Positions 25,961 to 33,688 of a DNA stretch of 35,284 bases are shown here, piece after piece (within the stretch, counting starts at the first letter, position 1; each line of letters starts with the position of its first letter). Source of the DNA: Bacteroidota bacterium (lineage in GTDB: Bacteria > Bacteroidota > Bacteroidia > Bacteroidales > FEN-979); assembly GCA_007280875.1 (NCBI GenBank), contig QYQJ01000006.1:1-35284 (forward strand). The letters are read 5' to 3'. The position numbers and the translations under genes are program-made. The notes beneath the pieces are model-generated. The model saw nothing but the letters and a program-made list of their open reading frames with translations, was not told where the DNA came from and did no database searches.

Positions 25961-28792
25961 ATGAACAAACTTGTCCTGCAATTTACTGCTCTGTTGTTGC
26001 TGATCCTGTCAGCCGGATTCTCTCCGGCACAGGTTGTGGTAACCGAACCTGAATTTCCGACCGATCTTGATTCCTGCGTTGTATTCTTTGATGCTACCCA
26101 GGGAAATGGCGGACTGGCCGATGTCCCTCCGCCCCTCTATGCGCACACAGGAGTCATTACGAACCTCAGCACCAGCCCCACTGACTGGAAGTATGTGGTC
26201 GCTGCCTGGAATGAAAACATACTTAAAGCGCAGCTTATCCCCCTGGGAGATAATCTCTGGGAACTCAGGATAATCCCTTCGATCCGTGAATATTATGGGG
26301 TTCCGGCAGGGGAAGTGATCCAGCAGCTGGCCTTTGTGTTTCGTAACGCCGACGGGTCCCGGTCCGGCCGGAATGAGGATGGGAGTGACATCTTCGCAGA
26401 TGTCTATCCGGCAACGCTGAGCGTGAATATCATCCTTCCTGATCAAAAAGAACTGCTACTGCTTCCCGGCGATTCCATCCCTGTACTGGCCAAAAGCCCC
26501 CTGGCCGACTCCCTTCTCCTATACAGAAATGACACCCTGCTGAAATCGGTCGCCGGTACTGTGATCTCCGATACCCTTCCGGCTACAACCAGCTCGTTCT
26601 GGACCGAAGAGTGGATCAGGATTGTGGCAAAAAACGATACCGGCTCTGTTGCCGACTCCTTTTCTTACCGGGTGATCCCCCCTCCACCCGTAGCGGAGCT
26701 TCCGGCAGGAGTCATCGACGGAATCAACTATGTTGATCCGGAAACAGCCATTCTCTCGCTGTATGCCCCGGAGAAGTCATACTGCTTTGCCATCGGCGAT
26801 TTTACCAACTGGAAAGCAGACTCTCTTTTTTACATGAACCTGACGCCGGATGGAACCCGTTACTGGATCCGGTTGAACAACCTGACGCCACTCCAGGAGT
26901 ACCGGTTCCAGTATTTCGTTGACGGTACATTACGGGTGGGCGATCCTTACGCCGATAAGGTGAGCGATCCAAACGATATCTATATCACATCCGCTACCTA
27001 TCCCAACCTGATCCCCTACCCCACCGGACTGACTACCGGCATTGCGACCATTCTGCAAACAGGTCAGAAACCTTATCCATGGGATACGGCTTCGTTTGAT
27101 CCACCGGATGTAAGCGACCTGGTGATTTATGAACTGTTGCTCCGTGACTTTACGGCCGCCCACACCTTCAACTCCCTGGCAGATACCCTGGACTACCTCT
27201 CCCGGCTGGGAGTGAATGCCATTGAACTGATGCCGATCATGGAGTTTGAAGGGAACAGCTCGTGGGGGTATAATCCCGATTTCTCCTATGCAGTTGATAA
27301 ATATTACGGCCCGAAAAACACCTTCAAACAACTGGTTGATGCAGCTCACGAAAAAGGAATTGCTGTTATTCTCGACATTGTGTGCAACCACCAGTTCGGC
27401 CAGTCCCCACTGGTCATGTTATACTGGGATCCGATATTCCAGCGACCGGCTGCCAACAACCCCTGGTTCAACCAGATACCAAAACACCCCTTCAATGTAG
27501 GCTATGATTTCAACCATGAAAGCGGGGAGACGCGACAGTATATGGACCGGCTGATCCGGTACTGGCTGGAGGAGTATCATGTGGACGGTTACCGGTTCGA
27601 CCTATCCAAAGGATTCACCCAAAAGGATTCTTACCCCAATAATGTTTCACTCTGGGGCCAGTACGATGCCTCCCGGATCGCAATCCTGAACCATTACGAC
27701 TCCGTGATCCGGTCGGTGAACCCCCTTGCATACAACATCCTCGAGCATTTCGCCGATAACAGCGAGGAGAAGGTGCTGGCTGCCTCAGGCATGATGCTCT
27801 GGGGAAACATGACCGGGCCTTACGCTGAGGGTGCCATGGGCTGGAACCAGAGCGGTAAATCCGACTTCTCCTGGGCTTCTTACCAGGCACGCGGATGGGC
27901 CTCACCGCATTTGGTCGCCTATATGGAGAGTCACGATGAAGAACGGATGATGTTCAAGAACATCTCTTACGGCAATGCCACCCTTCCGCCATACAATGTC
28001 AAAGATACCTTCACAGCCCTCAAACGGGTGGAACTGGCAGCCAATTTTTACTTTACCATTCCGGGGCCGAAAATGATCTGGGAGTTCGGGGAGCTGGGGT
28101 ATGATTTCTCGATCAATTACCCCACCGGTACGGCCGAATCCCGTCTGGCGCCCAAACCCATCCGATGGGATTATTACACCGAATGGAGAAGACGGTATCT
28201 GTACAATGTCTTTTCTTCCCTGATTGCCCTGAAAAAGGAGGAGCCTGCTTTTGTCACAGATGATTTTACGCTGCATGTCGCTGCCTCCATGAAATCCGTC
28301 ATCCTCCGGCATGCGGACATGGATGTGGTGGTTCTGGGAAATTTTGATGTAGAGGAAAACGGGATCATTCCAAATTTTACAAAACCGGGAATCTGGTATG
28401 AATACTGGACCGGGGATTCCCTCTCGGTATCCGATCCCGCTGACCCCCTGCAGCTTCAACCGGGTGAATACCGGCTGTACACTACAAAAAAGTTTGTAAA
28501 ACCGCCTTTTACAGGGATCCGGGATCCGGGATCCGGCAACCTGCCCGAACCCCCGGCCGTGTTGTTTTATCCAAATCCGACATCGGGAAGGATCACCATC
28601 GAATCACAGGAAAAAGAGTTGGATGTCACCATCGTGGAGCCGGGGGGACGTACCGTCCTGTATAAGCACCGGGCCGGGACCGGGACCGGGATCAGTACAC
28701 TCGATATCAGCCGGCTCTCACCGGGTATCTATTTCATCCGGTTTGAAGCACCGGGGAAGAAGCCTATAGTGGAGAAGATCATCAAGTACTGA
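25961..28792 (+). CDS. Secreted multimodular GH13 with T9SS C-terminal sorting domain
   Basis: Signal peptide; CBM48/E-set (CFAIGDFTNWKAD); GH13 motifs DIVCNHQFGQSP, VDGYRFDLSKGF, YNILEHFAD, MESHDEERMMF; C-terminal LFYPNPTSGRITIES...LSPGIYFIRFEAPGKKPIVEKIIKY. Confidence 0.9.
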   Translation: MNKLVLQFTALLLLILSAGFSPAQVVVTEPEFPTDLDSCVVFFDATQGNGGLADVPPPLYAHTGVITNLSTSPTDWKYVVAAWNENILKAQLIPLGDNLWELRIIPSIREYYGVPAGEVIQQLAFVFRNADGSRSGRNEDGSDIFADVYPATLSVNIILPDQKELLLLPGDSIPVLAKSPLADSLLLYRNDTLLKSVAGTVISDTLPATTSSFWTEEWIRIVAKNDTGSVADSFSYRVIPPPPVAELPAGVIDGINYVDPETAILSLYAPEKSYCFAIGDFTNWKADSLFYMNLTPDGTRYWIRLNNLTPLQEYRFQYFVDGTLRVGDPYADKVSDPNDIYITSATYPNLIPYPTGLTTGIATILQTGQKPYPWDTASFDPPDVSDLVIYELLLRDFTAAHTFNSLADTLDYLSRLGVNAIELMPIMEFEGNSSWGYNPDFSYAVDKYYGPKNTFKQLVDAAHEKGIAVILDIVCNHQFGQSPLVMLYWDPIFQRPAANNPWFNQIPKHPFNVGYDFNHESGETRQYMDRLIRYWLEEYHVDGYRFDLSKGFTQKDSYPNNVSLWGQYDASRIAILNHYDSVIRSVNPLAYNILEHFADNSEEKVLAASGMMLWGNMTGPYAEGAMGWNQSGKSDFSWASYQARGWASPHLVAYMESHDEERMMFKNISYGNATLPPYNVKDTFTALKRVELAANFYFTIPGPKMIWEFGELGYDFSINYPTGTAESRLAPKPIRWDYYTEWRRRYLYNVFSSLIALKKEEPAFVTDDFTLHVAASMKSVILRHADMDVVVLGNFDVEENGIIPNFTKPGIWYEYWTGDSLSVSDPADPLQLQPGEYRLYTTKKFVKPPFTGIRDPGSGNLPEPPAVLFYPNPTSGRITIESQEKELDVTIVEPGGRTVLYKHRAGTGTGISTLDISRLSPGIYFIRFEAPGKKPIVEKIIKY
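28514..28536. repeat. In-CDS heptamer repeat GGGATCC x3.3
   Basis: gggatccgggatccgggatccgg in the linker before the T9SS domain. Confidence 0.85.
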
Positions 28793-28812
28793 TCTCCGAT
28801 TTTCAGATTTTT

Positions 28813-29553
28813 TTAGGGATTCAACAGAAACCCCAGATCCTCCCCGGCATGCAGTTCCCGGGTCTCTTCGCCATATTTGAATATCCGCAGCGGGCGGCTC
28901 CCGACCAGTTCCATTTTATCACCGGTCACCTTCAGCAGACACCCTTCACGCAACCCTGCTACATACATGTCGCGGTTGACCGTCAGGAATTCCAGGATCC
29001 GCTGTTCACGTGTCTCTCCGGCATGTCCGGCCGGATTGGCGTCCAGGTAATGCGGATTGATCTGGAAGGGGATCAGGTTCAGGCAGCTGAAGGAGGGTGG
29101 TTCGCTGATGGGCATGTCGTTGGTGGTCTTCATAGTGGGACAGGCTACATTGGATCCGGCACTCCAGCCGGCATAGGGGATGCCCTGCAAAACCCGGTCC
29201 CTGATGGCCTGCATACTCCCTGTTTCGTGCATCATTTTTACCAGGTGGAAGGTGTTTCCACCTCCTACTGCGATGGCTTCGGCATTTCGGACCGCTGCAA
29301 CAGGGTCGGCTTCCCGGTGAATGGAATGGAGTCCGAGTCCGAGTTCGCCGAACACCGCCGCCACCCTCTTTTCATAAACATCGAACGATTTTTCCACGCT
29401 CTGGGGAGCGAGGTTTACCCCGGCATACGGAACGAAAAGTATATCTTTCACACCGTATCCATGATAAAATGACCGGAGATGGGGTCCCGGCCATGCCAGG
29501 TAATCCTCTCCGGCATTGGTTGAGTTGCTTATCAACAGAAGGTTTCGGTTCAT
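28813..29553 (-). CDS. pepE: Dipeptidase E (peptidase family S51)
   Basis: NRNLLLISNSTNAG, DILFVPYAGV, IAVGGGNTFHLVKMM, YAGWSAGSNVACPTMKTTNDMPI, PFQINPHYLDANPAGHAGETREQRI. Confidence 0.93.
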   Translation of the reverse strand: MNRNLLLISNSTNAGEDYLAWPGPHLRSFYHGYGVKDILFVPYAGVNLAPQSVEKSFDVYEKRVAAVFGELGLGLHSIHREADPVAAVRNAEAIAVGGGNTFHLVKMMHETGSMQAIRDRVLQGIPYAGWSAGSNVACPTMKTTNDMPISEPPSFSCLNLIPFQINPHYLDANPAGHAGETREQRILEFLTVNRDMYVAGLREGCLLKVTGDKMELVGSRPLRIFKYGEETRELHAGEDLGFLLNP

Positions 29554-29557
29554 GGTT

Positions 29558-32257
29558 TCACGGTGTTTTGAGGGATTTTTCCGTTTGTAACTGGCTCCAT
29601 CGATCGGTATAAGCCGATGCAAATTTAGCAAACCAGCGGTTGCCACCGGTAAAGATTCTGACTCGTTCATCGGGATTTCCTCCGGGGAATTGGGTAAAAT
29701 CCCTCGACGCCATCACGCTGCCTATGCTCTCCTGATACTCCCTGACATCCTTTGCCTCCACATTCTCACTCCGCAGCCAGGTCAGGCAGTTCCATGCAGC
29801 TGAGATATCGTTCCCCTGCAGAAAAAACCGGATAGCCTCCAGGAAAAGGGGAACACGGGAGGATTCAACTACAAAATCAAGCGGAGAACTAAAGGGAACA
29901 CCAAACTGCTCAAGTCCTTTATGGCGATAGAACCGCTCATTATCGCTGACCAGCTGCAACGCTTCCGGGTAATTCCCCAGAGCTACCTGGTGCCGGGCCT
30001 CCTGCTGTTTTTCCTGGTAAAATGCTGCCGAGAGGTATCTTCTGATTGTCTCTTCAATGGCAAGGAGATCAATCCCGCATTCGGGATGCTGCCTTACCAG
30101 TTGCCTGGCTTCACCCAGCTGTTTGACGGCCAGATCAAACTGCTTCAGTTCGATGTTCCTCCGTGCCCGGATCGACAGCATCTCTGATTCCTCCTTCAGG
30201 TTCAGGCAAACCTTCAGATCGATCTTCTGCCGGTAATTCCGGAGAGCCGCCTGAAGATCCGGATCGGTCTCGAGGTTATATAGATCCATCACACTCTCCA
30301 CTTCACGGGCATATTCTCTCGCCTGGTCGAATTCATCCTTCCAGATCATCCCCGTAGCCATGGAGATCTCATTAAGCATATGGTGTTTGTAACACTCCAT
30401 GTACATGTTCCCGATGACCGTGTCCAACGGGATCCCCAGTATCTCACCCACATCCTTTAACCGGTTGAAGGTTTGGAATGCCTCTTCGTGGTTGTAGGTA
30501 AGATAGAGGTATTTCCCCCGGTCGGCCAGCTGACTGTACCGGACCGGCAACATCCGGCTATCCAGATCTGCCCTGGCCGATGTGACCTCCTGATCCGACC
30601 GGATCATATCCGAATACCTGCAGGCTTGATCATAAAGTACCAGAGCACTGTCGGGTTCCCGTTGTCGCATCAGCTCCAAAATGCGGCTCCGCTCCTCCAG
30701 AAACAGACCCTTGACCGCCAGCTGCTTCCGCGATGCCAGATGCTCCTCCACATAGGCGACCATGGTAGGAGGATAGCTCTCCATAAAGTACTGGTAACAA
30801 TCATATGCATCCTGGAACCGCTTCTCAGCAAGAATGCCGTCACATCCTTCCAGCCGGCGGTTAAACAGCTTACCGGATACCCGCTGAAACATGGTGTCGG
30901 CCGGGATCACCCCCTCAAACTCTGTCAGGTACTCTTCCGCCCGGCGGATATACGTATCGGCCATCTGCCATTTCTGCTGCTCAATACAGCTCTCCGCAAT
31001 ACCCAGGTAAGAGGCATAGATCCCTTTGACTGCTTCTACCAGCATGGGTCCGGGATCCGGCAATTCCTTCCCGGAGGGGTTATGGTCCCGGAAAGAGCCG
31101 GTGACCTGCAGGAGCAGGATCGCAGCAGCATAATCGGATTCGCTGATGAGCCGGAGGGCTGAACGGAACGAGGCATCACACACCGATCGGGATATCCGGG
31201 AGATCGCTGCAGCCGGATCCTCGGCCGGATACATTTTCTGAACCAGACTCGAAAAGATTTTCGCCTCCTGATCAAATCCATGGATCTGAAACCAGGTATC
31301 AAGGTACTCGCGGTAGATCCCTCCCCGCTCTCTGTTCAGTAGCATGGACTTGCGGATATAGGCTATAAGATGTAAGACATAAGTTTCGGAAAGTTCCTTC
31401 AACGATCCGGTCCACTCCAGCGGTGAGGGATCCGCAAGTTGCTCTTCAACTGTCATCGTTGCGCTGCGAGAGAATTTATCCAGCTTCAGAAACTTCTCCG
31501 AAAGGTGTTCCGGATCGTTTTCCCCGAGCGATAGCTGCTCCCCGAAGCGGTGGTTCCCGATTAACCGGACCACCCGGTTGATCTCCATCAGCCGGATGTA
31601 CTTCGCAGGGAGGTCTTTTGTCGATACCGGATCCCATTGGTCAGTCAGGCGTAACAGGGAATCAGTCAACGAAGTGGCAGCATAGTAGTCATGGATCAAC
31701 CTGATCCGCTCATGAAATTTTTCCAGGGCCCTGTCGCTGAAGTGAAATGTGACATCACTCAGGGTAACTGAGAGTTTCCCCGGTTGTACAATGGGTATTT
31801 CGTGGCTTGTATATCCGTAAGCAAGCTGGCCGATCTCCAGGTTGGTCAGCAAGAATTGCCTCAGGATATTACTGTCGGGCAGATCAATCAGGTTCAGGTG
31901 GCAGTTTACCAGATCGGGTGTGAGTACTTCCCTCATAGAGAAGCTCCGGTAGAGAGGAGCCTGAAACGGGTCAACATCAGTTATCCGAATTAATACATCC
32001 GGGTTCTTCATGGCAGAACTATGAACCTCGAGTATCTGCTCAAACGAAATACGGATCCGTACCTGGAAGGGGCTCTTATCCATGGCCGCAGCTAATTGCA
32101 TAAGAATGGCATTGCTGTTGGCCTGTGTGGCGGATTCAGATTCTTGAAATAGTATGGAAGCATGCTGCAATACCCGTTCACTACACACCGTATCCTGGGC
32201 CGACACAATCAGCGGAAACCAGACAAATAACAATAAAAAAGTTGTTTTGAAATCCAT
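29558..32257 (-). CDS. Large secreted helical (TPR-like) protein of unknown function
   Basis: Start placed at MDFKTTFLLLFVWFPLIVSAQ (32257); about 900 aa, alpha-helical repeats resembling degenerate TPRs (e.g. EKRFQDAYDCYQYFMESYPP, QFDLAVKQLGEARQLVRQHPE, QVALGNYPEALQLVSDNE). Confidence 0.65.
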   Translation of the reverse strand: MDFKTTFLLLFVWFPLIVSAQDTVCSERVLQHASILFQESESATQANSNAILMQLAAAMDKSPFQVRIRISFEQILEVHSSAMKNPDVLIRITDVDPFQAPLYRSFSMREVLTPDLVNCHLNLIDLPDSNILRQFLLTNLEIGQLAYGYTSHEIPIVQPGKLSVTLSDVTFHFSDRALEKFHERIRLIHDYYAATSLTDSLLRLTDQWDPVSTKDLPAKYIRLMEINRVVRLIGNHRFGEQLSLGENDPEHLSEKFLKLDKFSRSATMTVEEQLADPSPLEWTGSLKELSETYVLHLIAYIRKSMLLNRERGGIYREYLDTWFQIHGFDQEAKIFSSLVQKMYPAEDPAAAISRISRSVCDASFRSALRLISESDYAAAILLLQVTGSFRDHNPSGKELPDPGPMLVEAVKGIYASYLGIAESCIEQQKWQMADTYIRRAEEYLTEFEGVIPADTMFQRVSGKLFNRRLEGCDGILAEKRFQDAYDCYQYFMESYPPTMVAYVEEHLASRKQLAVKGLFLEERSRILELMRQREPDSALVLYDQACRYSDMIRSDQEVTSARADLDSRMLPVRYSQLADRGKYLYLTYNHEEAFQTFNRLKDVGEILGIPLDTVIGNMYMECYKHHMLNEISMATGMIWKDEFDQAREYAREVESVMDLYNLETDPDLQAALRNYRQKIDLKVCLNLKEESEMLSIRARRNIELKQFDLAVKQLGEARQLVRQHPECGIDLLAIEETIRRYLSAAFYQEKQQEARHQVALGNYPEALQLVSDNERFYRHKGLEQFGVPFSSPLDFVVESSRVPLFLEAIRFFLQGNDISAAWNCLTWLRSENVEAKDVREYQESIGSVMASRDFTQFPGGNPDERVRIFTGGNRWFAKFASAYTDRWSQLQTEKSLKTP

Positions 32258-32299
32258 TCTGAAACCAATCCTGAAAAACGAAGAAATCCGGTGAGCGAG

Positions 32300-32307
32300 C
32301 AAAAATA
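32300..32307 (-). promoter_or_regulatory. Candidate -7 box TATTTTTG for the 900-aa secreted protein
   Basis: TAnnTTTG on the minus strand, 42 nt upstream of start 32257. Confidence 0.4.
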
Positions 32308-32331
32308 ACCATTATTCATCAGATATTTTTT

Positions 32332-32339
32332 TACTTTTG
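32332..32339 (+). promoter_or_regulatory. Candidate -7 box TACTTTTG for the RND operon
   Basis: TAnnTTTG, 22 nt before ATG 32362. Confidence 0.4.
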
Positions 32340-32361
32340 GCCTAAATAATTTCCCTGTCAT

Positions 32362-33531
32362 ATGAATTACAAAGCAGTATTCTCCTTACTCTTCATGGCA
32401 TCATCAGGAGTTCTGATGGTTGGACTTTCCGGCTGTAAACAGGACAACAAGAACATCCAGCAACCCCCTTCCTTCAGCGTCATGACCGTTACAGGAACCA
32501 GTGTCCCGGTTTACCTGGAAATGGTGGGACAGGCTGAAGGAATTCCGACTGTTGAAATCCGTGCGCGTGTGGAAGGATACCTGGAAAACTGGTCTTTCCA
32601 GGAGGGTTCAATTGTTCGGAAAGGGCAGGTCCTCTTTACGATTGAAAAAGACCAGTACATCAATAATGTCAATTTTTCGCAGGCCGATCTTGCCAACAAG
32701 GAGGCTGCCTGGGAGTATTCAAAACTCAACGTGGAGAGGTTGAGACCTCTTGTTGCTACCAGCGCCATCAGCCAGAATGACTTCGATGTCGCCGTAACGC
32801 AGGAGAAACAGGCAAAGGCAGCCGTCGAAAGTGCCAAAGCCGACCTCCGGCAGTCCAATCTCAATCTCTCCTACACCACCATCATCAGTCCGATTACCGG
32901 GTATATCGGAGCGGTTGATGTGCGTCCCGGTAACCTGGTCGGACGGGGGGAGAGCACCCTGCTCGCAACGGTCTCAGCGGTTGATCCGATCTATATCAAT
33001 TTCCAGATGAATGAAACTGACTACCTCCGGATCGTCCGATGGATAGCGGAAAACGAACAGGTAATCGAAAAGCGGGGGGAGGCTCCCATCAAGGTCTATC
33101 TGACGCTATCCGATAATAAAGAGTATTCACTCGCAGGAGAAGTAGATTTTATAGGAAGAACCATCGATCCTGCTACGGGAGCAATTGCGATGCGGGCTGT
33201 ATTCTCCAATCCGAAGGGGATCATCAAGCCGGGAACGTTCGCCAGGGTAAAACTGATCCTGAACGAAAAAGAGGATGCCGTGGTAATCCCGCAAAGCACC
33301 ATCCAGCAGATCCAGGACAAGTACTTTGTTTTCATCCTGGATACAGCCAATAAAGTGACCCGGGTTCCGGTCATCCTCGGGCAGTACATCGGGAACACGG
33401 TGGTTGTTTCTAAAGGGTTGGATCCCGGTGCCCGCATCCTGCTGGAAGGATACCAGAAGATCAGGGAAGGCATGCCGGTGACCCCGGTGGAAGTAAAGGA
33501 TACATTGACTGTACCTGCGCCAGGAGAATAA
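32362..33531 (+). CDS. RND efflux periplasmic adaptor subunit (AcrA/MexA-like lipoprotein)
   Basis: LSGCKQDNK lipobox; VEIRARVEGYLENWSFQEGSIVRKGQVLFTIEKDQY; SPITGYIGAVDVRPGNLVGRGESTLLATVSAVDPIYINFQMNE. Confidence 0.95.
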   Translation: MNYKAVFSLLFMASSGVLMVGLSGCKQDNKNIQQPPSFSVMTVTGTSVPVYLEMVGQAEGIPTVEIRARVEGYLENWSFQEGSIVRKGQVLFTIEKDQYINNVNFSQADLANKEAAWEYSKLNVERLRPLVATSAISQNDFDVAVTQEKQAKAAVESAKADLRQSNLNLSYTTIISPITGYIGAVDVRPGNLVGRGESTLLATVSAVDPIYINFQMNETDYLRIVRWIAENEQVIEKRGEAPIKVYLTLSDNKEYSLAGEVDFIGRTIDPATGAIAMRAVFSNPKGIIKPGTFARVKLILNEKEDAVVIPQSTIQQIQDKYFVFILDTANKVTRVPVILGQYIGNTVVVSKGLDPGARILLEGYQKIREGMPVTPVEVKDTLTVPAPGE

Positions 33532-33540
33532 TTCAAAATG

Positions 33541-33617
33541 CAGAAATGCAGGAAAGCAGAAATGCAGGAAAGCAGGAAAGCAGGAAAGAAAGAAAAATCG
33601 TAAATCGTAAATCGAAC
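33541..33617. repeat. Low-complexity 7/8-bp repeats (GCAGGAAA-type and TCGTAAA-type) between RND adaptor and pump
   Basis: cagaaatgcaggaaagcagaaatgcaggaaagcaggaaagcaggaaagaaagaaaaatcgtaaatcgtaaatcg. Confidence 0.85.
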
Positions 33618-33688
33618 TGCGAAGCATTCATGAACACCAATGAAAATGAATGATTTCGTGAATAATCAATCGTAAATCGTAAGCCTTT

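Noticed and set aside
28674-28691. CCGGGA hexamer repeat in the T9SS domain as a phase-variable site
   Set aside because: A 6-bp unit keeps the frame (AGTGTG), so it cannot switch expression; only the 7-bp repeat upstream can.
30473-31162. 229-aa plus-strand ORF antisense to the 900-aa protein
   Set aside because: The opposite frame has a signal peptide and a full-length reading frame; this one looks like a shadow ORF.
541-33617. CRISPR array
   Set aside because: The repeats are 6-9 bp, directly tandem, without regular spacers, and no cas genes are present.
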